Assembly: GCA_016285075.1 (NCBI GenBank)
Contig: JAEEQB010000004.1
Span: 1 to 64,000, forward strand
Length of the DNA stretch: 64,000 bases
Direction: 5' to 3'
Source: Prevotella sp.
Lineage (GTDB): Bacteria > Bacteroidota > Bacteroidia > Bacteroidales > Bacteroidaceae
Shown: positions 42,717-51,840 of the stretch, piece by piece
How the letters are laid out: each line of letters opens with the position of its first letter
Position numbering within the stretch: position 1 is the stretch's first letter
Translations under genes and position numbers: made by a program
Notes under the pieces: generated by a model
Databases searched by the model: none
What the model saw: the letters and a program-made list of their open reading frames with translations, nothing else
Told to the model about the DNA's origin: nothing

Positions 42717-44024
42717 ATGAATTTGAAAATCCGTCTGGCACTGATGAACTTTCTTGAGTTTGCCGTATGGGGTGCCTATCTTACCTGCATGGGAAACTAT
42801 TTAGGAGTGGCAGGGCTTGGAGGAGAGATCTCCTGGTTCTATGCCATTCAGGGTATCGTGTCGATCTTCATGCCTACGCTGATGGGCATTGTGGCCGACA
42901 AGTATATGCAGCCGCAGCGTGTGCTGGGAATCTGTCATTTGCTGGCAGGCCTGTTCATGTTAGGTTGCTGGTGGCTTGGGCTTCAGGCAGGGTTCGGTCA
43001 AGAGCTGCCCGACAAAGGGCTGTTCATTACGCTTTATACCCTGAGTGTGGCATTCTTCATGCCTACCATTGCTCTTGCCAATACAACGGCATTCAGTATC
43101 TTGAAGAAGAACGGAATGGACACCGTCAAGGATTTCCCTCCCATCCGCGTGCTGGGAACCGTAGGCTTCATTGCAACGATGTGGTTCGTCAATTGTGCTT
43201 ACTTGGATGACAGCGGTTTTGGCTTTACCCTGGCAGAGAACTCACATAAGTTCCAGTACACCTATATGCAGTTTTTCGTGTCCGGCTTGCTGAGCCTTGT
43301 GCTCTTTGCCTATTGCTTTACCCTGCCTGAGTGCCGGTTGGAGAAGAAAGAAGGTAAGATGTCGCTTGTCGAGAGCCTGGGCCTGAATGCTTTCAAGCTG
43401 TTCAAGCGCAAGCAGATGGCCTTGTTCTTCATCTTTTCTGCTCTGTTGGGCATGTGCCTGCAGGTGACCAACGGATTTGCCGGTCCATTTATCACCAGTT
43501 TCAGGGGAACGCCAGAGTATGCCGATACTTTCGCAGCCAACAATGCAACGCTGTTGACGTCTGTCTCCCAGATCAGTGAGGCGTTGTGCATTCTGATGAT
43601 TCCTTTCTTCCTGAAGCGTTTCGGCATTAAGGTGGTCATGCTCATGTCGCTGTTTGCCTGGGTGTTCCGCTTTGGCTTCTTTGGCATAGGCAATCCCGCC
43701 ATGCCCGGAGTCATCTTCTTTATCCTTTCCTGCATCGTCTATGGTGTCGCATTCGACTTCTTTAATGTCTCAGGCGGTATCTTTGTCGATCAGGAGTGTG
43801 AACCTTCTATCAAGGCATCGGCCCAGGGACTGTTCATGATGATGACAAACGGACTGGGCGCTACCATAGGAACGTTGGCGGCTGGCGAGATTGTCAACAG
43901 CTTCTGTCAGTGGGAGAACGGTTTCCTGGTGGGTGACTGGCAGACATGCTGGTTTATCTTTGCCGGTTTTGCCTTGGTTGTGGGTATTTCATTCGCACTG
44001 GTGTTTCAACCTGAGAAAAAATAG
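42717..44024 (+). CDS. Nucleoside:H+ symporter, NupG/XapB family (MFS)
   Basis: A 435-residue membrane protein with about twelve transmembrane helices. It opens MNLKIRLALMNFLEFAVWGA, the start typical of the nucleoside:H+ symporter branch of the major facilitator superfamily, and has the DKYMQPQRVLG loop in place of the general MFS motif A. A conserved NGFAGPFI and the late DQECEPSIKASAQGLFMMMT also match the branch. It would import nucleosides driven by protons. It is placed between the DUF4296 gene and rsmE with four- and three-base gaps, so all are likely on one long transcript from the ileS promoter. Confidence 0.88.
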   Translation: MNLKIRLALMNFLEFAVWGAYLTCMGNYLGVAGLGGEISWFYAIQGIVSIFMPTLMGIVADKYMQPQRVLGICHLLAGLFMLGCWWLGLQAGFGQELPDKGLFITLYTLSVAFFMPTIALANTTAFSILKKNGMDTVKDFPPIRVLGTVGFIATMWFVNCAYLDDSGFGFTLAENSHKFQYTYMQFFVSGLLSLVLFAYCFTLPECRLEKKEGKMSLVESLGLNAFKLFKRKQMALFFIFSALLGMCLQVTNGFAGPFITSFRGTPEYADTFAANNATLLTSVSQISEALCILMIPFFLKRFGIKVVMLMSLFAWVFRFGFFGIGNPAMPGVIFFILSCIVYGVAFDFFNVSGGIFVDQECEPSIKASAQGLFMMMTNGLGATIGTLAAGEIVNSFCQWENGFLVGDWQTCWFIFAGFALVVGISFALVFQPEKK

Positions 44025-44027
44025 GAA

Positions 44028-44759
44028 GTGAAGGAAACGAGGTTCTTTTACGTTCCCGATGCAGCCCATGCCACAGAGCTGCCCGATGACGAGGCGCAGC
44101 ACGCCTTGCGTGTCCTACGGCTTCATGAGGGCGATGAAATCATGCTCATGGATGGCAAGGGAAACTTCTATGAAGCTGTCATCTGCCAGCCGTCAGGCCA
44201 TCATTGCCGTTATTCGTTGATGCAGCAGCTTGCCCAGCCCCGTCAATGGCAAGGGTATCTGCATCTTGCCATTGCGCCTACGAAGATGATGGAACGTATG
44301 GAGTGGCTCTTCGAAAAGGCTACAGAAGTGGGCGTGGATGAATTCTCGCTTCTCAACTGTCAGTTCTCTGAACGGCGAGTGGTCAAGGAACAGCGTCTGG
44401 AAAAAATCGTCATCTCGGCCATGAAGCAGAGCCGTAAGGCGTGGCTTCCCCGTGTGAACGGCATGACCGATTTCCGTCGATTCATCGAGTCGCATGCCCA
44501 CGGTCATCGCTATATTGCCCATTGCTACGACGAGGTGCCACGCGTTAATCTGTTTGCCGAGCTATGCAAGCTATCGGTCAGTGACGATGCGTTGGTGCTG
44601 ATAGGCCCGGAGGGTGACTTCTCCATTGCTGAGGTCCAGGCTGCAGTAGATGCAGGCTTCGTATCCGTGGACTTAGGAAAGAGCAGGCTCCGTACCGAGA
44701 CCGCAGGTCTTTCTGCCGTGATGATGATGCAACTGGCTAAAATGAAAAGGGAAGGGTGA
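44028..44759 (+). CDS. rsmE: 16S rRNA (uracil-1498-N3)-methyltransferase
   Basis: A 243-residue SPOUT-fold methyltransferase that modifies U1498 of 16S rRNA with SAM. The GTG start lies three bases after the preceding stop. The N-terminal PUA-like domain begins ETRFFYVPDAA. The knotted SAM site is visible as VLIGPEGDFS and LGKSRLRTETAGLSAVMMMQ. Length is normal. The enzyme is soluble and acts on the assembled 30S subunit. The frame ends 55 bases before paaK. Confidence 0.93.
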   Translation: MKETRFFYVPDAAHATELPDDEAQHALRVLRLHEGDEIMLMDGKGNFYEAVICQPSGHHCRYSLMQQLAQPRQWQGYLHLAIAPTKMMERMEWLFEKATEVGVDEFSLLNCQFSERRVVKEQRLEKIVISAMKQSRKAWLPRVNGMTDFRRFIESHAHGHRYIAHCYDEVPRVNLFAELCKLSVSDDALVLIGPEGDFSIAEVQAAVDAGFVSVDLGKSRLRTETAGLSAVMMMQLAKMKREG

Positions 44760-44814
44760 GTCGTTCACTGCCACCTTTCAATGATATATGGTAAATTGTT
44801 AAATAGTAAATAAT

Positions 44815-46155
44815 ATGACAGACGAGAAAATTATGTCAACCATCAAACCTGATGGTGAGTACTGGCAACCGGAATTGGAAACCATGCCGCGTGAGCAGCT
44901 GGAAGCGCTGCAAGTGAAGAAACTGAAGGAGAGCATCAAAGTTGCTCTGAATTCTCCATTCTATAAGAAACGCTTGGGTGATCTGGGCATCACGCCAGAC
45001 TCCATCAATTCGCTGGCAGACCTGCGCAAGATTCCCTTCACCACGAAGCAGGACCTGCGCGACAATTATCCTTTCGGCCTAGTGGGTAGAAGCCTGGACG
45101 ATGCAGTCCGTATCCATTCTACCAGTGGTACAACGGGTAATCCCTGTGTGGTGGTCTATTCAGAGCACGACATCTGTTCATGGGCCAATATGATTGCCCG
45201 GAACCTCTATATGGTGGGCTGTCGCAAGAGCGATGTGTTCCAGAACTCCTCCGGCTATGGCATGTTCACAGGCGGTCTGGGCTTCCAGTACGGCGCCGAG
45301 TGGTTGGGTGCCATGACCGTACCAGCCGCTGCCGGCAACTCTAAGCGGCAGATTAAGTTTATCCGTGACTTTGGTACCACCTGCCTGCACGCCATTCCTT
45401 CTTATGCCATCCGTCTGGCCGAGGTGTTCAAAGAGGAAGGTATCGACCCTGCCACCACAAAGCTCCGCACCCTCTGCATCGGCGCTGAGCCCCATACCGA
45501 GGAACAGCGTCGCCGTATCGAGCGCATGCTGGGTGTCAAGGCCTACAATTCCTTCGGCATGACCGAAATGAACGGCCCTGGTGTGGCCTTCGAGTGCAAG
45601 TGTCAGGAGGGCATGCACCTCTGGGAGGACAACTATATTGTGGAGATTGTCGACCCCGATACGCTGGAGCCTGTGCCCGATGGCGAGATGGGTGAGATGG
45701 TGCTCACCACCCTCGACCGCAATATGATGCCGGTTTTAAGGTATCGTACGCGTGACCTTACCCGTATTTTGCCAGGACAGTGTAAGTGCGGACGTACCCA
45801 CCGCCGCATTGACCGCATCAAGGGACGTACGGACGATATGTTCATCATCAAGGGTGTCAACGTCTTCCCCATGCAGGTGGAGAAGATCCTTGTGCAGTAT
45901 CCGGGTCTGGGCAGCAACTATCTCATCACGCTCGATACGGAGGACGACAACGACATCATGACAGTAGAAGTAGAACTCGATGGTCTGGAGACCGATATCT
46001 ACCCAGAGATGCAGAAGATGACACGTGACATCCAGCGTGCGCTGAAGGACGAAATCCTGCTCACTCCGAGGGTGAAACTTGTCAAGAAGGGTTCACTGCC
46101 TGTTTCCGAGGGTAAGGCAGTCCGCGTGAAGGATCTCCGCGAGGGAAGAGGATAG
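44815..46155 (+). CDS. paaK: Phenylacetate-CoA ligase
   Basis: A 446-residue adenylate-forming enzyme. It has the AMP-binding signature STSGTTGNPCVV, a second motif AYNSFGMTEMNGPG and a C-terminal subdomain with DMFIIKGVNVFPMQVE. Members activate phenylacetate (or related aryl acids such as indoleacetate) with ATP and CoA. In anaerobic Bacteroidota these ligases are thought to work with 2-ketoacid:ferredoxin oxidoreductases in aromatic amino-acid metabolism, but no such genes are in this window. The start at MTDEK is preceded by an AT-rich stretch. A second Met seven residues later is possible. A DUF3256 gene follows. Confidence 0.9.
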   Translation: MTDEKIMSTIKPDGEYWQPELETMPREQLEALQVKKLKESIKVALNSPFYKKRLGDLGITPDSINSLADLRKIPFTTKQDLRDNYPFGLVGRSLDDAVRIHSTSGTTGNPCVVVYSEHDICSWANMIARNLYMVGCRKSDVFQNSSGYGMFTGGLGFQYGAEWLGAMTVPAAAGNSKRQIKFIRDFGTTCLHAIPSYAIRLAEVFKEEGIDPATTKLRTLCIGAEPHTEEQRRRIERMLGVKAYNSFGMTEMNGPGVAFECKCQEGMHLWEDNYIVEIVDPDTLEPVPDGEMGEMVLTTLDRNMMPVLRYRTRDLTRILPGQCKCGRTHRRIDRIKGRTDDMFIIKGVNVFPMQVEKILVQYPGLGSNYLITLDTEDDNDIMTVEVELDGLETDIYPEMQKMTRDIQRALKDEILLTPRVKLVKKGSLPVSEGKAVRVKDLREGRG

Positions 46156-46170
46156 GCGGGCTTTGCCCTG

Positions 46171-46318
46171 AATGACAAATGATAAATGCATTTTGGCTTC
46201 GGCAAAAAAGTAAACTTCACGAACTTGAGTAAAAAATGGGTTGACGCAATGAAAAGCAGAATCATAGGAATCAAGAGAAGACGGTGGCTGATAGTCATGT
46301 CATTTATCATTTGTCATT
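46171..46318. repeat. 18-bp perfect inverted repeat around the DUF3256 start codon
   Basis: AATGACAAATGATAAATG (46171-46188) is the exact reverse complement of CATTTATCATTTGTCATT (46301-46318). The second arm lies inside a run of four 7-bp units, TCATTT(A/G), at 46300-46327 that codes for part of the signal peptide. The start codon at 46249 is in the loop. Such repeats recur in Prevotella intergenic DNA, which suggests insertion of an interspersed element. Confidence 0.85.
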
Positions 46319-46809
46319 TGTCATTTAGCATAGGCGCAAGGGCTCAAACAGATTCCGTAGCGGTTTCAGATAACTTGTTACGCGACCTGTTCATTTCTAT
46401 GCCCGACTCACTTCTGCCTACGCTGAGCAATAATCATCGGCTCGATCTCGTTGACTATATAGAGTCAGGAATGAAGGCTGAGGTGAAAAACCGGTTTGAA
46501 GGCCAGTCAGAACTGTTGTATCTCACAGACGACAGCCTGTCACTACAAGTGAGCAATGGGCTCACTGTCGATATGTTGCTGTTGCCTTTGCAGGAGGGAG
46601 CGGTCGTTGACAGTTGCTCTCAAGTGGTCTGTATGGTAGAGCGCTTTGGTACTTCTCCCGACAATCAGGAATGCTATGTGAGTCTGTACAGCGCAAAGTG
46701 GCATCCTGTAGCCAATGCACCCCTCATTCCTGCTGCTCAACAAAAGTTGAATCGCCTTAAATTGTCAACGAAGATTAAATGGAGGCAGTTGGTTATTAAA
46801 GAAAATTAA
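46249..46809 (+). CDS. DUF3256 exported protein
   Basis: A 186-residue protein placed at MKSRIIGIKRRRWL (46249). The hydrophobic signal (about 13-30) ends near IGARAQ and contains the translated heptad repeats (SFIICHLSF). The mature part has the DUF3256 pattern: LLRDLFISMPDSLLPTLSNN, RLDLVDYIESGMKAEVKNRF and a closing ECYVSLYSAKWHPVANAP. This family is Bacteroidota-specific, probably periplasmic, and uncharacterised. An upstream extension of the frame to 46186 is translated from repeat sequence and is unlikely. The position after paaK without a clear promoter of its own suggests co-transcription. Confidence 0.82.
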   Translation: MKSRIIGIKRRRWLIVMSFIICHLSFSIGARAQTDSVAVSDNLLRDLFISMPDSLLPTLSNNHRLDLVDYIESGMKAEVKNRFEGQSELLYLTDDSLSLQVSNGLTVDMLLLPLQEGAVVDSCSQVVCMVERFGTSPDNQECYVSLYSAKWHPVANAPLIPAAQQKLNRLKLSTKIKWRQLVIKEN

Positions 46810-47476
46810 TTTTTCTGTTTATTATTGCCATTTATGGTGGATATTCAGAAAAATTATATAAATTTGCAATGTGTTTTTCATGGTATTAGATTATTAAGGT
46901 TAGAAAATTTGGGGTAAGTTGTCGAGAGACAATAAACCTAACATCCTCTCGCACAGCATTCTTTTCATATCGATTGTAATGCGAGTGGATTTACGAAGAG
47001 GAGCCTGCGAAGGTTCCTCTTTTCATGTAATAAAGTCAATAACCTTATTCTGGACAATACAAGGCTTTGCAGCGGACTGTAACCTTCGTGCAGGAGACAG
47101 TCATTTGTCAGTTTTAGTTTCGGGAGTTCTTTACAAGGCCTCTGCCATGAGCTTGAGCACCTATGGAGTGCTGGTCTGATGTCGGAGAATTGTGTGGCGA
47201 ATCCTTTCTTTGTCAGGGCCGTTTCTCTTGCTTGGATCTTGCCTCTCTCTTGCTAGAAGAACGTTACTCTCTTGCTTGGATCTCGGTCTTAGATTGCTTG
47301 AAGAGAACGCTCCTTCTGATAGGACAAAAGTTCTTTGCAGAAGAAATGATCAAAGAATACCGTCAACTTTGTCAGGAAGAAAGTCGACCAGATTGGATCT
47401 TCTGCAATTGATTTGAAGACTTTGTCAATATTTTTTTATCAGTGAAAGTCAGTTTTATTAACTACCCCAAAAACGT
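46810..47476. other. Non-coding stretch
   Basis: Short frames are open here (for example 46919-47179 and 47163-47416), but their composition is poor and they match nothing known. A hairpin with GAGGAGCC/GGTTCCTC and a trailing TTTTC at about 46999-47025 looks like a terminator, perhaps of a small RNA. A CTCTTGCTTGGATCT unit occurs twice at 47224-47290. Confidence 0.5.
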
Positions 47477-47551
47477 GAGTTAACTCGATCGATTGTTTGA
47501 GTTAACTCGATCGATCGTTTGAGTTAACTCGATTGATCAATCGAGTTAACT
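47477..47551. repeat. 22-bp palindromic tandem repeat
   Basis: Three 22-bp units start at 47477, 47499 and 47521, and a fourth begins at 47543. Each starts with the self-complementary GAGTTAACTC and goes on with CGATCGAT-type sequence. Any pair of units, or each unit alone, can form hairpins. The flanking DNA has no gene. Confidence 0.9.
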
Positions 47552-47698
47552 GGAGAAAATAAGCCCATTTCCGATCTGTCAAGAATTCCGATTTTCCATT
47601 CAATTGAAGAAGAGCCTCCAGATTACTGGATTTCTAAGAAATTTGCAAATAAACCACGAAACGTTTGGAAGTTTCGGGATTAACCCGCATTGCAGGGG

Positions 47699-47738
47699 TA
47701 GCCAATGCAACTGACTGATTTTCAGCGTTGGCTTTTTT
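47699..47738 (+). terminator. Hairpin with T run at the end of the IS relic
   Basis: AGCCAATGC and GCGTTGGCT pair around a loop of about 15 bases and are followed by TTTTTTC on the plus strand. It lies at the 3' end of the transposase relic, on the opposite strand, and may prevent read-through into it. Confidence 0.5.
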
Positions 47739-48198
47739 CGGGAGGTATCTTTGGAGGCCCTACAAACTTTCTAGTCCCCATAGGATGTGGTGTGATGTCC
47801 AGCAGGCTATAGATTCTGGCCAGTTCCTGCTCTTCTTCCGTAGCCTGACGGATTTCAATAGTCTCACCCTTCACGGTTTCCATGCGGGTGGTGACCATCA
47901 CCTGCGCTCTGGCAATACGCCTGATCTCTTCCCACCTGACGCTGGGACAGCCCTTCTTCTTCAGGCGGTACATGGTGACTGACACTATCCAGTAGGCAAG
48001 CACGGCAAGGTTGAGGTGGGCCTTGATACCGTCGTCGCCCTTGTGATAGACGGGGCGCATGTCAAGGTCGCTCTTCAAAGTATGGAAGGTCTCCTCCACG
48101 GTTCTTATCACATTATAGAATTTCCAGACGTTCAGTTCGTCATTCTCGTCCAGGCTGGTCAGCAGCACGTACTTGCCGCTATTATTAGTAGTACAACC
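47722..48198 (-). pseudogene. IS1634-like transposase relic, C-terminal part
   Basis: About 159 residues on the minus strand correspond to the C-terminal end of an IS4-superfamily transposase (IS1634 type). Visible features are GKYVLLTSLDENDELNV, the YNVIRTVEETFHTLKSDLDM block with the family's catalytic glutamate context, and IKAHLNLAVLAYWIVSVTM. The frame continues to 48321, but the part past 48198 belongs to other DNA. The first two-thirds of the gene, including both catalytic aspartates, are missing, so the element is dead. No terminal repeats were made out. Confidence 0.8.
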
Positions 48199-48306
48199 AA
48201 AGCCCAGATATATGACATACAGGGTAACAGACATGACAATGTCCGTAAGGGTGTGAACATCATCCGCATGAAAAACGGGAAGACAAAGAAGACTGTGGTG
48301 AAGTAA
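48199..48306 (+). pseudogene. C-terminal tail of a secreted protein, cut off by the IS relic
   Basis: On the plus strand, AQIYDIQGNRHDNVRKGVNI followed by a basic KNGKTKK and VVK, then TAA. This is the pattern of C-terminal tails in secreted Prevotella proteins (an IYD.QG......KGVNI(I/V).. motif of the kind linked to type IX secretion sorting). The rest of the gene is gone, replaced at the left by the transposase relic. The stop is followed by a strong hairpin. Confidence 0.6.
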
Positions 48307-48328
48307 GGTCGCAAGAATCATAAGTAGG

Positions 48329-48358
48329 AGAGGGCGTGTCTGTTATGACACACCCTCT
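48329..48358. terminator. Hairpin terminator between the relic and glnN
   Basis: A stem AGAGGGCGTGTC/GACACACCCTCT with one mismatch and a six-base loop. The minus-strand glnN transcript ends 29 bases beyond its stop codon at this hairpin, and the plus-strand relic also ends here. T runs are weak on both sides. Confidence 0.6.
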
Positions 48359-48386
48359 CTCTCTCTTCACAAATTCCTTCAAACGT

Positions 48387-50639
48387 TTATCTAATGAACA
48401 ACAATTCGCGGTATTTCGGCAGCGGCCAAAGACTGTCGTCGACAATCAGTTCGAGCTTGTCTATCTCGTAGCGGATGTCGTCAAGTTTAGGCTCTACCGT
48501 ATCGTGATAGGCTATGGCTTTCTTGTGCTCGTCGTCTATTTTGTTGGCTTTCTTGCGAGCCTCTACCAGTTCATCAACACCTTTCTCGATGGTGCTGGTG
48601 CGTTCGGCAATCTCTTGGACGATTTTCTTGTTGCGGGCAGAGAGCTTGTCGGCAGTGTCGATAGGGAAGACAGCGGCCATGTTGCAGATGTTCTGCAGTA
48701 ACTGGGTCTGGTAGCGGGTGGCCACGGGGATGATGTGGTTCATCGAGAGGTCGCCTAGTACGCGGGCTTCAATCTGGATCTTCTTCGTGTAGGTTTCCCA
48801 CTTCACTTCGTTGCGGGCTTCCAGTTCTTTCTTGGTCATCACACCGAGACTCTCGAACATCCGGATGCTGGAGTCGTCGAGGTAGCGCTCAAAGATTATC
48901 GGACAGGACTTCTCTACGTCGAGGCCGCGGCGGGCTGCTTCCTCCACCCATTCGTCACTGTAACCGTTGCCGTCGAAACGGATGGGCTTGCAGGTCTTGA
49001 TGTCGTCGCGCAGCACTTCGATGATGGCATGGAAGGTGGCGGAGTGACCTGTTCCGTCGAGTTTCTGTTGCAATTCAGGAATACGGGCATCGACACGTTT
49101 CTTGAAGTCTACCAGGGCTTCTGCCACGGCACTGTTCAGTGCAATCATGGCCGATGCACAGTTGGCCTCAGAGCCAACGGCGCGGAACTCGAAGCGGTTG
49201 CCAGTGAAGGCAAAGGGCGAGGTGCGGTTGCGGTCTGTATTGTCGATGAAGAGTTCGGGAATCTCGGGTATGTCCATCTTCAGTCCCTGCTTGCCAGCCA
49301 TAGCGAGAATGTCGGATACGTCGGCCTTCTCGATGTGGTCGAGGAGTTCGCTGACCTGTTTGCCGAGGAACGAACTTATGATGGCGGGGGGCGCTTCGTT
49401 GGCACCCAGACGGTGGGCGTTGGTGGCACTCATGATGCTGGCCTTGAGCAGTCCGTTGTGACGCCAAACACCCATCAATGTCTCGACGATGAAGGTAGCG
49501 AAGCGCAGGTTCTGCTCAGCGGTCTTTCCCGGTGCATGGAGCAATACGCCGTTGTCTGTGGAGAGTGACCAGTTGTTGTGTTTGCCGCTGCCGTTGATGC
49601 CTGCGAAGGGCTTTTCGTGGAGCAGCACCCGGAAACCGTGCTTGCGTGCTACGCGCTTCATCACCGACATCAGGAGCATGTTGTGATCGACGGCAAGATT
49701 GGTCTCCTCGAAGATGGGTGCCAACTCAAACTGGTTGGGTGCCACCTCGTTGTGGCGTGTCTTGCAGGGGATGCCGAGCTGAAGGGCCTCGATTTCGAGT
49801 TCGCGCATAAAGGCTGCTACGCGCTCGGGGATGGATCCGAAATAGTGGTCGTCCATCTGCTGGTTCTTGGCGGAATCGTGTCCCATCAGTGTGCGGCCTG
49901 TCAGCAGCAGGTCGGGACGGGCTGAGTAAAGACCCTCGTCAACCAAGAAATACTCCTGCTCCCAGCCGAGGTTTGATGTCACTTTCTTGACCGTGGGGTC
50001 AAAGTAGTGACATACCTCGGTCGCAGCCACGTTGACAGCATGCAGGGCACGGAGCAACGGAGCCTTATAGTCGAGTGCCTCACCGGTATAGCTGATAAAA
50101 ACGGTAGGAATACATAACGTATCGTCAATGATAAAAACAGGTGACGTGGGGTCCCAAGCCGAATAGCCTCGGGCCTCGAAGGTAGAGCGGATTCCACCAC
50201 TGGGGAACGATGATGCATCGGGCTCCTGCTGCACAAGCAGCTTGCCGGTGAACTCTTCGACCATTCCTCCCTTGCCATCATGCTCGATGAACGAGTCGTG
50301 CTTCTCGGCAGTGCCTTCCGTCAGTGGCTGGAACCAGTGTGTGTAGTGAGTCACACCGCAATCTGTTGCCCACTGCTTCATGCCTGCGGCAACTGCATCA
50401 GCCACTTCACGGTCGAGCCGTGCCCCGTTGTCCATCACGTCGATCATCTTCTCATAAACGTCTTTGGACAGATACTTGTACATCTTCTCACGGTTGAAGA
50501 CCTTGCTGCCGAAATACTTCGCGGGTCTCGTTGCCGAGCTTTGCTCGCCTGTCTGTTGCTTTTCACTGGGCGTTTTTACGTCGAGCGGCTTCTTCTTAAA
50601 AGCCTCGCCGACAACCTGAAATCTTAATGCTTCCATCAT
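48387..50639 (-). CDS. glnN: Type III glutamine synthetase
   Basis: A 750-residue enzyme forming glutamine from glutamate, ammonia and ATP. Length and motifs identify the GSIII class typical of Bacteroidota: an opening FGSKVFNREKMYKYLSKDVY, VTSNLGWEQEYFLVDEGLYS, the metal/substrate site KTRHNEVAPNQFELAP, and INGSGKHNNWSLSTDNG near the ATP/glutamate site. GSI and GSII features are absent. A -7 box TACCTTTG lies on the minus strand at 50696-50703. It stands alone upstream of the convergent IS-relic region and provides the first half of the GS-GOGAT route with gltB/gltD further right. Confidence 0.95.
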   Translation of the reverse strand: MMEALRFQVVGEAFKKKPLDVKTPSEKQQTGEQSSATRPAKYFGSKVFNREKMYKYLSKDVYEKMIDVMDNGARLDREVADAVAAGMKQWATDCGVTHYTHWFQPLTEGTAEKHDSFIEHDGKGGMVEEFTGKLLVQQEPDASSFPSGGIRSTFEARGYSAWDPTSPVFIIDDTLCIPTVFISYTGEALDYKAPLLRALHAVNVAATEVCHYFDPTVKKVTSNLGWEQEYFLVDEGLYSARPDLLLTGRTLMGHDSAKNQQMDDHYFGSIPERVAAFMRELEIEALQLGIPCKTRHNEVAPNQFELAPIFEETNLAVDHNMLLMSVMKRVARKHGFRVLLHEKPFAGINGSGKHNNWSLSTDNGVLLHAPGKTAEQNLRFATFIVETLMGVWRHNGLLKASIMSATNAHRLGANEAPPAIISSFLGKQVSELLDHIEKADVSDILAMAGKQGLKMDIPEIPELFIDNTDRNRTSPFAFTGNRFEFRAVGSEANCASAMIALNSAVAEALVDFKKRVDARIPELQQKLDGTGHSATFHAIIEVLRDDIKTCKPIRFDGNGYSDEWVEEAARRGLDVEKSCPIIFERYLDDSSIRMFESLGVMTKKELEARNEVKWETYTKKIQIEARVLGDLSMNHIIPVATRYQTQLLQNICNMAAVFPIDTADKLSARNKKIVQEIAERTSTIEKGVDELVEARKKANKIDDEHKKAIAYHDTVEPKLDDIRYEIDKLELIVDDSLWPLPKYRELLFIR

Positions 50640-50975
50640 CTTCTTTCTAATTTAGTTTATACTCTTTTACTTACCTTTTGTTTGTAATTCCGATGCAAAG
50701 GTAAGCAAAATGATAGCAATTAAGAAGAAATTTATATCAAATTGTATTGATATTCTTTTGCAATATATCATTTTGTAAAGTTGCTTATGTTTGTTGGTGT
50801 CAATATGCTTTCTTCTTGGCGTAAAAAGCGGCCGCTTTGTTACAAAGTGTCAAAGGCAACATTTTTTTCGGAGATGATGCGTAGATTTGGTTTTATTTTT
50901 GTATTTTTGCAAAAAATATCACTTATGCTAAAAGCACTTACTTTCAAGTACGTCCAGTTATCTTTATAATAGTAT

Positions 50976-51302
50976 ATGGCAAGCAACGCGGATTTTGTTC
51001 AATACATTGCAGACCAGTGTAGTGGAGCAGGGGAGATAGTCACCAAGAAAATGTTTGGTGACTATGGTATTTATTGTAATGGGAAGATCTTCGGACTCAT
51101 TTGCGATGACTGTTTCTATCTGAAGCCTACAGAGACAGGGCGCAAACTGTTGAGAGTTGTAGATATGCGTCCGCCCTATGACGGAGCAAAGGACTATTTC
51201 TACATTGCCGATGTAGACGACCGAGACTATTTGGCACTGCTTGTCAGGGAGACGTGCAAGGAACTCCCAGAGCCGAAACAAAAAGCATCAAGGAAGAAGT
51301 GA
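50976..51302 (+). CDS. TfoX N-terminal domain protein
   Basis: A 108-residue protein with the TfoX-N fold: SNADFVQYIADQCSGAGEIV, KKMFGDYGIYCNGKIFGLIC and FYLKPTETGRKLL. In gamma-proteobacteria TfoX regulates competence, but stand-alone TfoX-N proteins are widespread and of unknown function. Here it lacks the C-terminal TfoX domain, so competence control is not implied. A basic tail (KQKASRKK) ends the protein. It is separated from glnN by about 330 bases containing only promoters, and a membrane-protein gene follows 26 bases later. Confidence 0.85.
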   Translation: MASNADFVQYIADQCSGAGEIVTKKMFGDYGIYCNGKIFGLICDDCFYLKPTETGRKLLRVVDMRPPYDGAKDYFYIADVDDRDYLALLVRETCKELPEPKQKASRKK

Positions 51303-51328
51303 ATTGTTGAACCAGAAAAAAACAAGTT

Positions 51329-51838
51329 ATGGAAGAAATCAGAATCTATCACTCCCCTTGGCGGATGTTGCTTCTGGCCTTAGCGAGTTGGGCTTTTGTA
51401 GTAGCTTGTTTCTTCATGCTTTCTCATCCCCAAAATGGTTTTCATGTTTTCATAGCATTGTTGGGCATCGCGTTCTTTGGCTTGTGTGGCATCTATTTGC
51501 TCTATGCCACGGTGAAGGAAAGGTTGACAGGCAAACCATTCCTGACAATAACTGACAAGTGCATCGTCTGCCAGGGTGTGAAGCAGACGGTCATCAGCTT
51601 TGCCGATGTAAAGTCGTTTAAAGTCGTGAAGATGGGAAAACAGAAGTTCGTCGCCATCCGCTACAAACCTGGTTTGGAGCAACAGAAACTGGACGAGGCG
51701 AATGTCCTTGACCGCAGTGTTCGCAAACTGAACCACCGTCTGGTGAATGCTCAAGAGAATATATCGACAGTAGGCACAGGTATGGATGCGGAGGAATTGT
51801 GCAATTTGTTGAACGAACGGCTGCAACCTGCGCAATAA
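51329..51838 (+). CDS. Membrane protein with PH-like domain, STM3941-like
   Basis: A 169-residue protein with two membrane helices (about 10-32 and 36-57). A cytosolic beta-rich domain follows (RLTGKPFLTITDKCIVCQG, TVISFADVKSFKVVKMG), resembling the STM3941/bacterial PH-like group. No catalytic motif is present. The frame ends just before a bidirectional terminator. The tail-to-tail neighbour is dapL. Family assignment is moderate, from helix pattern and strand layout. Confidence 0.7.
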   Translation: MEEIRIYHSPWRMLLLALASWAFVVACFFMLSHPQNGFHVFIALLGIAFFGLCGIYLLYATVKERLTGKPFLTITDKCIVCQGVKQTVISFADVKSFKVVKMGKQKFVAIRYKPGLEQQKLDEANVLDRSVRKLNHRLVNAQENISTVGTGMDAEELCNLLNERLQPAQ

Positions 51839-51840
51839 AA

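Noticed and set aside
46919..47416. Small plus-strand frames after the DUF3256 gene
   Set aside because: They are overlapping, with weak starts and poor composition, and contain local repeats and a terminator-like hairpin. No gene supported.
48016..48201. Plus-strand frame extending the secreted-protein tail to the left
   Set aside because: It is the antisense of the transposase relic. Only the part from 48202 reads as a secreted-protein tail.
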